DNA of 64,000 nucleotides from Skermanella stibiiresistens SB22 (GTDB taxonomy: Bacteria > Pseudomonadota > Alphaproteobacteria > Azospirillales > Azospirillaceae). A program made the translations under genes and the position numbers. The DNA lies in the NCBI RefSeq assembly GCF_000576635.1, contig NZ_AVFL01000023.1, positions 1-64,000 on the forward strand. The letters are read 5' to 3'. The notes under the pieces were generated by a model that was not told where the DNA came from, made no database searches, and was given only the letters and a program-made list of their open reading frames with translations. Shown here piece by piece: positions 1-7,889 of the stretch (its first letter is position 1; every line of letters begins with the position of its first letter).

Positions 1-1198
1 TGAGGAATTTTCAATGCCCTCAAGTGGGGATTATTGAGTGCCCGATAACAGTGTCGACATGGCTGTTGATCCGCGTCTCCGAGAAAGCGACACGACAAGG
101 GGCGTACGCGCGCACGGGGGGCGCCGTCGCTCGATCCCAAGTCAGGGAGCGGGCCGGTGTTCGGGCTTGACGCCGAACTCCAACTCTCAGGACGGGAGCG
201 TGACCGTGGCGCCGCGGAACTCCGCGACGCCCCACGGTTCGCCCGTCGCCGCGAGGGTCGAAACCCCCACGGCGACGGTCACCAAAAATCGGCGCGCGAA
301 GGCGCCGGGCGGTGTGCTATTGGTGGCGGTAGCCATTGATACATTTTCCTTAACACGGGCTATCAGTGGTCAGGTCGGGCGGGGAAGTTGCAAGCTCCTC
401 GTTCGACCGCCCCGCGGGTGCGTGGGCTGCGGCGACTCTGATTGGGTTACCCCGGAATGTCAAGGATGGGACAGGGGGCGCCTGGCTCTTCGGCGCGATG
501 GCAACCGGGAACTGCCACGTGACTGATGGCTGTTTCATATCAGGTTTTCTCTTCCCTACTATGCGGCACCAACTCCGTTGCCGCCCACTTCGCGTCGGTG
601 GTGGAATGGACGTTGAATGCTTGAGACAGTCATCGCGAGCCGCTGCGACTGGAAGGCGGTCGTTGGACTTACAACACCATATCGGATCGCCGCCACCACT
701 AAGAGCGCCTAACATAACCTTCGTTCACGCAATAAAATCAACTGCTTAGATGTTGGCGGCTAGGGTTATGATAGGTCCTCTAAGCCGAGCGATGATGTTG
801 AAATGCTTGTGAAGCCGAGCGCAGGATGTGATGGTGGTGTCGCAGCCTTGGTAGACGGTGTCGTTGAATTTATCCCCGTGATGAGATGAAGGTGTGATGC
901 ACACCTATACTCATACCGTGCTTCGTTATATTCATGAGAAGATTAGTGTAGAATTCGTGAATATGAAGGTGGCGCTACACGCTGCTGATTACCAGTTCCT
1001 CGGAGCCAAGTGTGGGCATATCTTGGCCGTATCTCGAAGGCATTCCCTCGCGTAGACGGAGAAGTCTTGTCGCCCACGCTGCTTGCAGCAAAAAGCGAAA
1101 TTGGGAAACGTGCCGGGCGGATCGGCAGCAAGTTTCTATTCGATCTGACAGCTTCTGTAGAGCATTTGATCATAGAGAAGCCTATTTATCAAAATTTA
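1..1198. other. Left edge: no convincing gene
   Basis: I see no open frame here with a recognisable family, a good ribosome site and protein-like composition together. The first 750 bases are GC-rich with overlapping frames on both strands, which is typical of non-coding high-GC DNA. A minus-strand frame from about 886 to its TAA at 746-748 reads like the C-terminal tail of some protein but has no start or body, so it may be a gene remnant, perhaps from a mobile element. From about 880 the DNA becomes AT-rich and joins the restriction cassette. Confidence 0.5.
187..336 (-). CDS. Possible 49-residue exported peptide (weak)
   Basis: An ATG at 336 is preceded by AAGGA at about 10 bases and opens a 49-codon frame with GC-rich third positions. 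The peptide has two arginines at 15-16 followed by a short hydrophobic run (residues 17-30), which resembles a signal peptide or membrane anchor. I recognise no family, and the frame could be chance or the start of a truncated exported protein. The call rests only on start context and composition. Confidence 0.2.
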   Translation of the reverse strand: MATATNSTPPGAFARRFLVTVAVGVSTLAATGEPWGVAEFRGATVTLPS

Positions 1199-2908
1199 TC
1201 AACGATGAATATATACATTCATCGTATCCCGAAAATTCTTCAGCCGCAAATGAATGTGGGAATATACAGATGGATAACTTTCGACCAATATTCCACTTTC
1301 CCGCTTAGTGGGTAGCCATAGCTCACTTCTAATTCTATGTCGAGGATAGCGGCTCTGAAGTATTTTCTCGTAGACAAACTGCTTTCTCAGATCTTTCTCA
1401 AAAACCCAGGTTTCAGCTTTCGAGTCGAGCATCTGATGTTCGTTCACATATTTGATGTCAATGATAGTGAGAGCAGGCACAAGCGCGTGACGGGCTGCCG
1501 CCCAATCAACTCTGTGCTTTTCAATTATATCGAAGAAATCTTTTGCTAGAATCCTCAACGACTGGTCTGTATATTCTCGAAATATGCATTTTTCTAAGAA
1601 CTCACTTCTACCTGCGTTTTTCTCAAGCCATTTTGGAAAATCTAAACTACCCTTAGTTCCATCGAGAACATATTGTACAGACAAGCTGTTCAGCCGTATA
1701 AGTACTTTAAAGAGATATATTCGATCATTCTGAGGCATGTTGTCAATTTCATCATCATCCAAAGTAATATGAGACACAATATCATCTGGGAATGGATATC
1801 TTAAGTTAATAGCAATATATTTTTGACCATACCGATCTTTGTCATCGATTACCACTGCCAAGCCTTTTTCTACCAGAGAGTTAGACGAATGTGAAGAGTG
1901 AAAATCTCCCTTCTGGTGGTCTAACGATGCCAGTTTAACTTTCATGCTCACGCCTGAGATGGGCAGACTTAATGTATAAGTTGCCTTATATCCAAAATCA
2001 TCCCAAGCATTTGTCTTTAAGCGGATATTTAGCAGAGCGGTGCTTTCTACTACGGCGTCTGGGCGAAGATTAATCCATTTTTCTTCATTAGAGCCACGGA
2101 TGGAGAAACAAAGGTCGGTACTATGTCCAAAATTAATAAAGGAAGTATCAACACACAAGAGATGATTTATGCTCGTAGTCTCTACGAGTTCTGTGAGGCA
2201 CATGCTCTCCCAAACAGCCCAAAAGTTCGAAAACCCCCATATTACCCCGTCTGGTTCAACAGATTGCTCATTCGAAGCATACAAAAAAGCATAGATGGCG
2301 TCAAATACATCATGATAAAGATTGTCTTTATAGTTTGTAGTACAATCAATTCTTTCCAACTCATCTCGGAGTGTATCCCTTACTAGTTCGAAATAGTCCT
2401 GATCAAACATCATGCCATGGGCTATTCCCAACTGCTCATGACACGCTTCTGCCAGCACACTCATTTCAGGATGGATCATTTCACGCTGATCCATTTCTGA
2501 TATAAGTTCGACAAGTACAAAAGCGTACAACCGGAAAATAGGTCCAGGCCAATATAGAATTTCGTTTCTCAATTCACAACTTTCTTGGAATATGGCTGTG
2601 CCGTCCGAAAGAAAGGTAGCCTGGTCTAAGCTGCGGAGACACCATTCATTGAATGCATCACTCGATTTCCCAAGATTCCTTATGATAGAACTTTCTTGCA
2701 CTAGCTCATGTATATTTAATACTGCTTCAAGTTGAACAAATCGCGCATATCCAGGTATTGGGATAGCGGTCTGCGCCATTTTTCTGTTTGTTTCTTCACT
2801 AGACTGATAAGTTCCATCTCGCGAGTTCGATAGTATTTTATTAATAGAATCTTCAGAATATTGGTTATTTTGCAAAAGGTTTGCAAACTTCCTCAATAAA
2901 CAAAACAT
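1199..2908 (-). CDS. McrC/LlaJI-like restriction nuclease subunit, main part (frameshifted)
   Basis: This 569-residue frame is the body of a nuclease partner for the McrB-like NTPase encoded just upstream. It has the FWAVWESM segment (229-236) typical of LlaJI/DUF2357-type proteins. It also has a split PD-(D/E)XK site: RPD at 282-284 and DIKY at 484-487, followed by a DLRKQFVYEK helix like that after the catalytic strand in McrC-type nucleases. About 200 residues separate the two halves of the site, a long insertion. The frame starts inside the protein: the natural N-terminus lies in another frame at 2893-3084, joined across an A8 tract. It is AT-rich compared with the flanking genome, suggesting horizontal transfer. 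Whether the full-length protein is made is unknown. Confidence 0.7.
   Translation of the reverse strand: MFCLLRKFANLLQNNQYSEDSINKILSNSRDGTYQSSEETNRKMAQTAIPIPGYARFVQLEAVLNIHELVQESSIIRNLGKSSDAFNEWCLRSLDQATFLSDGTAIFQESCELRNEILYWPGPIFRLYAFVLVELISEMDQREMIHPEMSVLAEACHEQLGIAHGMMFDQDYFELVRDTLRDELERIDCTTNYKDNLYHDVFDAIYAFLYASNEQSVEPDGVIWGFSNFWAVWESMCLTELVETTSINHLLCVDTSFINFGHSTDLCFSIRGSNEEKWINLRPDAVVESTALLNIRLKTNAWDDFGYKATYTLSLPISGVSMKVKLASLDHQKGDFHSSHSSNSLVEKGLAVVIDDKDRYGQKYIAINLRYPFPDDIVSHITLDDDEIDNMPQNDRIYLFKVLIRLNSLSVQYVLDGTKGSLDFPKWLEKNAGRSEFLEKCIFREYTDQSLRILAKDFFDIIEKHRVDWAAARHALVPALTIIDIKYVNEHQMLDSKAETWVFEKDLRKQFVYEKILQSRYPRHRIRSELWLPTKRESGILVESYPSVYSHIHLRLKNFRDTMNVYIHR
1202..1225 (-). terminator. 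Hairpin at the 3' end of the restriction cassette
   Basis: A perfect 9-base inverted repeat (1202-1210 and 1217-1225, loop of 6) overlaps the last codons of the nuclease gene. Read on the minus strand it is followed by AT-rich sequence with short T runs. This could be a weak intrinsic terminator or a mark of the island end. Confidence 0.35.
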
Positions 2909-3084
2909 TTCGAAAAACGCTTTTTTTTGCTTTCGAAGCTTCCGATATCAGTTTCGCCACTATATCCCTTTGGAAGATGTAGTGTAAGTTTTCCGTTGAA
3001 CTTCTGGAGGCCAACAAATGAATTAGTAGCATCTACGTTGATTTGCAGTTTGTCAAAGGCGATCATGGTACAGTTAACTCTCAT
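2893..3084 (-). CDS. N-terminal part of the McrC/LlaJI-like nuclease, 63-residue frame
   Basis: The ATG at 3084 lies 8 bases after the stop of the mcrB-like gene, so the two are clearly co-transcribed. The frame runs 52 residues into an AAA-AAA-AAG lysine stretch and ends 16 codons after the lysines begin. A single -1 shift at the A8 tract (2921-2928) would instead read KKK-AFFEMFCLLRKF and continue in the 569-residue frame. The complete protein would then be about 628 residues. The N-terminal stretch looks like a beta-rich substrate-recognition segment, but I recognise no domain in it. The options are programmed slippage, phase variation, a real inactivating mutation or a sequencing error. 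Confidence 0.6.
   Translation of the reverse strand: MRVNCTMIAFDKLQINVDATNSFVGLQKFNGKLTLHLPKGYSGETDIGSFESKKKRFSKCFVY
2921..2928 (-). other. A8 slippery tract joining the two nuclease frames
   Basis: Eight A residues in the coding strand lie exactly where the 63-residue frame and the 569-residue frame must join. One extra A in the transcript, or a -1 ribosomal shift, restores one continuous protein. Homopolymers of this length are known sites of transcriptional slippage and of length variation in bacteria. Confidence 0.6.
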
Positions 3085-3092
3085 AGATTGAG

Positions 3093-4157
3093 TTAGAAGG
3101 GAATTTTAGATTCAAGCCCGTGAGACTCCTCCAAACGGTTTTGGAATTTTCCAAATCCGTCAGAGAAATCGCCAAATGTAAAGAGTCTAGTGTCTTTTCC
3201 TAAAAATTCGCTCAATGGCTGTTTAGATCGTGAGAAGACTGAGTCCCAGAGATGAAATAGAATTTTCTCCCTTACGTTTTCAGCGTCAAGTACTTTATCG
3301 CGCGTCGGCTTTATAAACCAGTATCCTATAGTCTTGTCCTCAACTCTTCTCACTTTGTCGGCACAGGAAATAATAAATGAATTGACGGCATCCACGAAGT
3401 TGATCCAGTCGTATGACAAACGCTCGTATTCGAAATGACTTTCCATATGAGCACTCGTTTCGCTCAACTGGTTTCTAATATACTGCCAGTTCCATCTACG
3501 TTTAAATGCACTATCCAAGTAAAAGATTGACTCGTCTGATGTATTCATTGTTCCAATTATCGAAAGATTAGGTGGGAGTACAATTCTTCTTTCTCTAAGC
3601 ATTTCGCTCAATTCTACCATAGCGGCTTCGTTCTTGGGTTTGATGAAACTGAATCCAGTAATTTGGCCAGACCTTGTATTTTCTTCAAACCCCACCTTAC
3701 GAGCTAGTGCCAAGATTTCCATGTCCGACATCGATACAGCGTAATTGGACCAACCGTTAAGGTTACGATCAAGTAACTGAAAAACCTTTCCAAAGATCGC
3801 TGGCGCATTTCCACGGTTAATTTCATCAATGATAAGGGCAACAGGTTCGGGAACTTCTTGGGATATAAGTAGATAGTACGCTCTTGCCAGGGCACGAAAA
3901 AAGTCACCAATATAATAATTGTAGGCAACACCGCCATCTGGACGTGAAAGTGGAAGCAATTTACCAACGAAATCGCCATAGCTGTATTCAGGATGAAAAA
4001 CAGTTCTCACGACATTCTGCTGCCAATCACAGTCTAGCAGGAGCCTCTCGCCAACATGATGGCTTTTTCCTGTTCCTGGCGGGCCAAAAAGTATTTTCTG
4101 GATAGGTTGAAGTGGAGAGCCATCTGGGGCTAAAATTTCGTAATCCATTATGTTCAC
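3093..4157 (-). CDS. McrB-like AAA+ NTPase of a type IV/LlaJI restriction system
   Basis: This is the motor NTPase of a restriction cassette that would cut modified or specific foreign DNA together with the nuclease encoded downstream. Walker A is GPPGTGKS (25-32). Walker B is DEINRGN (111-117), the McrB form. The sensor/GTP-type motif is GTMNTSD (202-208), and an arginine-rich finger FKRRW lies at 218-222. At 354 residues it is the bare NTPase domain, without the N-terminal DNA-reading domain that McrB carries, so target choice probably lies in the partner. Translation starts at GTG 4157 or ATG 4148; neither has a clear ribosome site. The gene is AT-rich and its stop lies 8 bases before the nuclease gene. 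Confidence 0.85.
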   Translation of the reverse strand: MNIMDYEILAPDGSPLQPIQKILFGPPGTGKSHHVGERLLLDCDWQQNVVRTVFHPEYSYGDFVGKLLPLSRPDGGVAYNYYIGDFFRALARAYYLLISQEVPEPVALIIDEINRGNAPAIFGKVFQLLDRNLNGWSNYAVSMSDMEILALARKVGFEENTRSGQITGFSFIKPKNEAAMVELSEMLRERRIVLPPNLSIIGTMNTSDESIFYLDSAFKRRWNWQYIRNQLSETSAHMESHFEYERLSYDWINFVDAVNSFIISCADKVRRVEDKTIGYWFIKPTRDKVLDAENVREKILFHLWDSVFSRSKQPLSEFLGKDTRLFTFGDFSDGFGKFQNRLEESHGLESKIPF

Positions 4158-4392
4158 ATCTATCAGCCAGCGAGCCTAGTACGGTTCGATCAACTATTTT
4201 ACCCTAACCTATGACTTTTGGCAAAGGACAATCGGGCGTTTCTGATTCGATAGGAGGCAAATAGGCATTGACGGCGATCAACTTTGGAATGTCATTATAG
4301 CTGCGTACCACATCTTCCTTTAGATTCATTCAGCTTGAGATTGATAAGAGCCACAGTAAATGTCCCTCAATATCGCGCCAAGGTAGTGGACC
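4158..4392. other. Upstream region of the restriction cassette
   Basis: About 235 AT-rich bases with no gene. The promoter for the mcrB-like gene must lie here, but I cannot fix -35 and -10 boxes with confidence. Base composition returns to the GC-rich genome average close to 4380, which marks the right edge of the AT-rich island. Confidence 0.4.
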
Positions 4393-4545
4393 CACGCTTT
4401 GCGGCGCCAAGTCGTTTCTCACCGCCCCAATTCGAGGACGTTGTCCGATCCGGCGTGCTGCGCTCACGACTACGTTCCGTTAAGCCGTGCCGGCGGAGGG
4501 GTTGTCCTTGGCGATCTGACAGACCGCCACGAGTAGGTCGCGACA
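4393..4545 (-). pseudogene. Decayed ParE toxin fragment, paralog of the gene at 6202-6513
   Basis: These bases align without gaps to 6325-6476 (constant offset 1932), inside the intact ParE-type toxin gene. In the toxin frame the copy reads RDLLVAVCQIAKDNPSAGTA, then a TAA stop at 4480-4482, then RNVVVSAARRIGQRPRIGAV, closely matching the intact protein. Both ends of the gene are missing, and no antitoxin copy adjoins it. It is therefore a dead relic of a duplicated toxin. The missing start side lies next to the small repeat element at 4553. Confidence 0.8.
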
Positions 4546-4552
4546 TAGAACC

Positions 4553-4674
4553 GGGGACAGACCCAATACCGTTCACTTAAGTCGGCCGAAAGCCAGATAT
4601 TGGGTATTTTTCCGCTTGGTGCCCACAATATCTTGTTCTCTTTTGCGTTAAGTGAACGGTATTGGGGACAGACC
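4553..4674. mobile_element. MITE- or REP-like element with inverted and direct repeats
   Basis: A perfect 16-base inverted repeat (4565-4580 and 4648-4663; arm AATACCGTTCACTTAA) encloses 67 bases. Eleven-base direct repeats GGGGACAGACC flank it at 4553-4563 and 4664-4674. There is no gene inside. The layout suggests a small non-autonomous element, possibly moved by an IS200/REP-associated transposase encoded elsewhere. It abuts the truncated ParE copy. Only one copy is visible here, so mobility is inference. Confidence 0.5.
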
Positions 4675-4710
4675 ACCATTAATGCGATATCCTAGATGCG
4701 CTGGACGTCG

Positions 4711-5052
4711 TCATGCGTGGAAGATTTCCACGCCTTCCGCTTCGACTGAGGCACGAACCGCATCACGCAGGCATTCGTCCGCGACCACATCCGCCTCTCG
4801 TCCAATGATGTCGGTCAGGAGGTTCCTCCAGCCGGCCAGACGCAGACCGCTGACGGTCACGGAGGGCAGGGGAGTGACCATGATGTCGACATCGCTGTCC
4901 CTGGTATCCTCTCCTCGAACGACCGACCCGAAGACGACGACCCGCCCAATGCCCGCCTTCCGCAGCCTCGACTTGTTCTCGCGGAGCGATTCGGCGACCG
5001 CGTACAGGGTTGGCCTGGATGCGCCGTCGATTTGATCGATCACCCGTGCCAT
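4711..5052 (-). CDS. MNT-type minimal nucleotidyltransferase
   Basis: A 113-residue single-domain nucleotidyltransferase of the Pol-beta superfamily. The signature is GSVVRGED followed by SDVDIMV, giving the GS motif and the two metal-binding aspartates. Small proteins of this class act as antitoxins or adenylyl-modifying enzymes, usually beside a HEPN protein. No HEPN gene adjoins it here. The ATG at 5052 is chosen because GGAGG lies 5 bases upstream. It is divergent from the two-gene unit at 5240-6110, which encodes another nucleotidyltransferase-like protein. Confidence 0.7.
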   Translation of the reverse strand: MARVIDQIDGASRPTLYAVAESLRENKSRLRKAGIGRVVVFGSVVRGEDTRDSDVDIMVTPLPSVTVSGLRLAGWRNLLTDIIGREADVVADECLRDAVRASVEAEGVEIFHA

Positions 5053-5239
5053 GCAATCCTCCGCCACCCGCGATGAACATGCTCCTGATCCCCGCGAAGG
5101 ACAAGCCGTCGTCGATCGGAAGCCGCAGCAAGCCATGGTTCCAGCGGGCAAGAACCCAGCAGGAACCGGGGCAGGCATCAGCCTTCCAGCAGCCTTGCGT
5201 GCCACCCTCCGCCAGTTTAATTTGGCACTGGAGGCCACC

Positions 5240-5569
5240 ATGCATCGCGAGATCGTCAACGACCGGCTGAAGCTGATGTATCACCGCTTGGTCGTGCGGC
5301 GGCTGGCGCGCGACTCCAGCTTGATCGACGACGCGCGTAAGGTCGTGGCGCGCTGGCGGGAGGAAGAGGAACGCAGGACCTTCGTTGGCGAATGGGACTC
5401 GCTCCTGTCTCAGCCCTCCGACCGCATTTGCCGGCTCATCTCGTCCCGCTCACAGGATGCCGCCCGTCTTCGGCTCAGTTCACCTTTTCCACATGTCGAG
5501 CGTCTACGTATCGCCGATGAGGCCACACGGAGGCGCATGTGGCGGAAGGCACGGATGTCCGCACGGTAG
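5240..5569 (+). CDS. Hypothetical 109-residue protein paired with a nucleotidyltransferase
   Basis: A small, strongly charged, mostly helical protein with many Arg and Glu residues and no recognised domain. GGAGG sits 5 bases before the ATG, so the start is well supported. Its end overlaps or touches the next gene, the DUF6036-like nucleotidyltransferase, which suggests translational coupling and joint function. By position it could be the antitoxin or partner of that protein. No signal peptide or membrane segment is visible. Confidence 0.55.
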   Translation: MHREIVNDRLKLMYHRLVVRRLARDSSLIDDARKVVARWREEEERRTFVGEWDSLLSQPSDRICRLISSRSQDAARLRLSSPFPHVERLRIADEATRRRMWRKARMSAR

Positions 5570-6110
5570 CGGACTCGACCGCGCCGTCCGGGCGCTGTGC
5601 GAGTACTTCAAGACCGATACGACGATCATCATCGGCAGTCAGGCAATTCTGGTCGGCTGGCCCGATGCTCCGGTGGTCATGCGGACTTCGGTCGAGATCG
5701 ACGCCTACCCGGTCAATGCCAGGGAGTGGGAGGCGGCGAACCCCGACGCGGAAGCGTCGGAGGAAATCAGCGTGTTGTTTGGCTACCTCTCGGATTTCCA
5801 CACCGCGCATGGCTTTTACATCGATGGCGTGGATGAGACGACGGCATGCCTGCCTCCTGATTGGCGGGAACGCGCGGTCAGCAGGACGGTCCACAGCCAC
5901 GGGCGCATGGTGACCGCCGTGGCACCGGCGACGAATGACTTGATCGTTTCCAAACTCCATCCGTTACGAGAGAAGGACAGAAGCTTCATCCTCGCCTGTC
6001 ATCAAGCGAGGCCGCTCGATATCGATTTGATCAGGCGGCTGTTTGTCGAAACTGCTCCCAACGACCAAGCTCAAGCGGCCGCGACGGCGTTTCTCGATAC
6101 GCTGAAGTGA
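5517..6110 (+). CDS. DUF6036/AbiEii-like nucleotidyltransferase
   Basis: The protein has the nucleotidyltransferase core IIIGSQAILVG followed by TSVEIDAYP, as in DUF6036 and AbiEii-type proteins that are often toxin or phage-resistance components. Later, NDLIVSKL and a DxDLIRRLF segment fit the helical C-terminal half of this family. The start is uncertain: ATG 5517 overlaps the upstream gene by 53 bases, and the family-like sequence begins only near 5585 (RAVRALCEYFKTD). The earlier in-frame residues look like non-coding sequence. It probably forms an operon with the 109-residue protein. Confidence 0.65.
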   Translation: MRPHGGACGGRHGCPHGSGLDRAVRALCEYFKTDTTIIIGSQAILVGWPDAPVVMRTSVEIDAYPVNAREWEAANPDAEASEEISVLFGYLSDFHTAHGFYIDGVDETTACLPPDWRERAVSRTVHSHGRMVTAVAPATNDLIVSKLHPLREKDRSFILACHQARPLDIDLIRRLFVETAPNDQAQAAATAFLDTLK

Positions 6111-6201
6111 GAGGAAGAAAAAGCGTCGAAGCATAGTTCCGCCGCTCAGGCTGTGCGGGCTTCCAGCCCGCGGGATCCTCCAAAGTGCGGACTCCGTGCC
6201 C

Positions 6202-6513
6202 TCAAAGGTCCCGCAGCAGTTCCGGCAACTCGCGGGCACCGTGGAGGACTCGGAGGATCAGTGCCGGCTCAGACCGCGCATCATAAACGATGACATAGGG
6301 AAAGCCGCTCACAGGTAGAAACCTCACGTTTTGCGGCGCCAAGTCGTTTCTCACCGTCCCAATTCGAGGATGCTGTCCAATCCGGTGAGCGGCGCCCACA
6401 ACCGTGTCCCGCAACGCCGTGGCTGCGGATGGATTGTCCTTGGCGATCCAACGGACCGCCGCGAGTAGATCGCGCCGTGCCCAGGGAGCCAACACCGCCG
6501 TGGGTGGTGTCAC
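6202..6513 (-). CDS. ParE/RelE-family toxin
   Basis: A 103-residue toxin of the ParE/RelE superfamily. The order of elements is right for the fold: an N-terminal helix with ARRDLLAAVRWIA, then HPRIGTVRND, then strands VRFLPVSGFPYVIVYDA and ILRVLHGARE. Proteins of this type poison gyrase (ParE) or cut translating mRNA (RelE); the sequence does not decide which. It starts with GTG, overlapping the antitoxin stop by 4 bases (GTGA), so the pair is translationally coupled. A dead partial copy lies at 4393-4545. Confidence 0.85.
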   Translation of the reverse strand: MTPPTAVLAPWARRDLLAAVRWIAKDNPSAATALRDTVVGAAHRIGQHPRIGTVRNDLAPQNVRFLPVSGFPYVIVYDARSEPALILRVLHGARELPELLRDL

Positions 6514-6758
6514 TTGGACGCCGCGATGATCTCGTCCATTTCCAGGGCGACGGCGTCGATATCATGGGTGCCTTCGCGGTCGGCCTCGCCTCGGACATCA
6601 TCGAGCATCGATATGAACCCGGCGCGGCGTTCCTCGCTCTCCTGTAAAAGCCGCAGCCCCGACCGGACGACTTCGCTGACGTTGTTGTACCGTCCGCTTT
6701 CGACACAGCTCCGGGCGAACTTCTCAAGTTCGGCCGTCAGGCTCACATTGGTGGACAC
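6510..6758 (-). CDS. ParD-type antitoxin
   Basis: An 82-residue antitoxin with an N-terminal ribbon-helix-helix (residues 1-45: NVSLTAELEKFARSCVESGRYNNVSEVVRSGLRLL) that should dimerise and bind its own promoter. The acidic C-terminal tail wraps the toxin. It starts at GTG 6758 with AGGAG 8 bases upstream and precedes the toxin, the usual order. Autorepression is expected for this family; I did not see a clear palindrome in the short upstream region. Confidence 0.85.
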   Translation of the reverse strand: MSTNVSLTAELEKFARSCVESGRYNNVSEVVRSGLRLLQESEERRAGFISMLDDVRGEADREGTHDIDAVALEMDEIIAASK

Positions 6759-6873
6759 GCGCGACTCCTATGCCAAGCTTTGACATAGGCTACCGGACCG
6801 CACCGGGATTGGCAATCGAGCGCGCCGATCACCTCCCCAAGCTCCCCCATGGCCACCCCCAACTTCCACCCCC

Positions 6874-7764
6874 TCACGCATCCGCCAGCCCCAGCAACTC
6901 CGCCCGGACCAAGCCCAGCGCCCGGTCCGCCTCCTTATCACGCCGCTGGATCAGTCCCAGCCGGCGCGGGATCGGCGGGGAGAGCGGGCGCGTCATCATG
7001 CCCTCGGGCATCGGGCGGCGCATGACGGACTCGAACGGCAGGATGGAGGCTCCCAGGCCGGCCGCCACGATGGACTTGATCGCCTCGATCATGTCCAACT
7101 CCATGGCCGGGCGCGGCGGCGCGCCGGCGCCGGTCAGCCACTCGCGCACCATCCGGCCCGTGGTGGCCTTGGCGTATTCCAGGATCAGCGGCTGCCCCAT
7201 CATGTATTCGGCGGTCACCATGTCCGGAACACCCTCGTAGCTGGTCGGCAGGACCGCCTGCATCGGATCGCTCCTGATATAGGTCACGTCGAAAACCCGC
7301 TCATCCACCGGCAGGGTCACGGCGCCGATGTCAATCTCGTTCCGTAACATGCTCTCCACGATCGACTGGGTCGTTCCCACGGTGATCTCCAGTTCGATGT
7401 TGGGATGCGCGTCCCGCAGCCGCCGCAGGATGGGCGTGAAGAAATAGGCCAGGTACGTGGCGCCGGTGCCGATCCGCACCCGGCCAAGCCAACCCTCCCG
7501 ATGCCGCCGCATCGCGGCCAGGGCCAAACCGGCGTCACGGGCCAGGACGCGGGCGTGTTCGACCAACTCGGCGCCGGCATGGGTGGCGAAAGCCCGCTTG
7601 CCCAGCCGCTCGACCAGTTGGACGCCGACACGCGCCTCCAACTCCCGGATCTGCTGACTGACCGCCGGCTGGCTGAGGTTGAGCCGCCGGGCCGCCGCGG
7701 AAAAGCTGCCGCCCTCCAGCACCTCGACCAAGGTCGCGAGTTGATCGAGGCTGAGGTTCCGCAT
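6874..7764 (-). CDS. LysR-family transcriptional regulator
   Basis: A 296-residue LysR-type regulator. The N-terminal winged helix-turn-helix (about 2-62) contains LVEVLEGGSFSAAARRLNLSQPAVSQQIRELE. The remainder is the periplasmic-binding-like ligand domain. ATG 7764 is chosen because it starts the conserved fold and has AAGGAAAGG just upstream; longer reading adds unrelated residues. It is divergent from the DUF1127 gene, and the 125-base gap is the likely shared control region. The ligand and targets are not evident. Confidence 0.88.
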   Translation of the reverse strand: MRNLSLDQLATLVEVLEGGSFSAAARRLNLSQPAVSQQIRELEARVGVQLVERLGKRAFATHAGAELVEHARVLARDAGLALAAMRRHREGWLGRVRIGTGATYLAYFFTPILRRLRDAHPNIELEITVGTTQSIVESMLRNEIDIGAVTLPVDERVFDVTYIRSDPMQAVLPTSYEGVPDMVTAEYMMGQPLILEYAKATTGRMVREWLTGAGAPPRPAMELDMIEAIKSIVAAGLGASILPFESVMRRPMPEGMMTRPLSPPIPRRLGLIQRRDKEADRALGLVRAELLGLADA

Positions 7765-7889
7765 CTCAAACCTTTCCTTATGGTTTCGATCCAAAGATGC
7801 AATTTGCGCTAATGGTTGGCCGGAAGCAATCTTTAGGGCGCACCGCTTGAACAACACCGCGCGTCACCGCGCATTCGGGGGACCCGACC

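Noticed and set aside
746-886. Transposase C-terminal remnant on the minus strand
   Set aside because: The open tail reads protein-like, but I could not match it to a transposase family and it has no body or terminal repeats.
6155-6171. Small GCGGGC/GCCCGC hairpin after the DUF6036-like gene
   Set aside because: Six-base arms are expected by chance in GC-rich DNA, and there is no T run.
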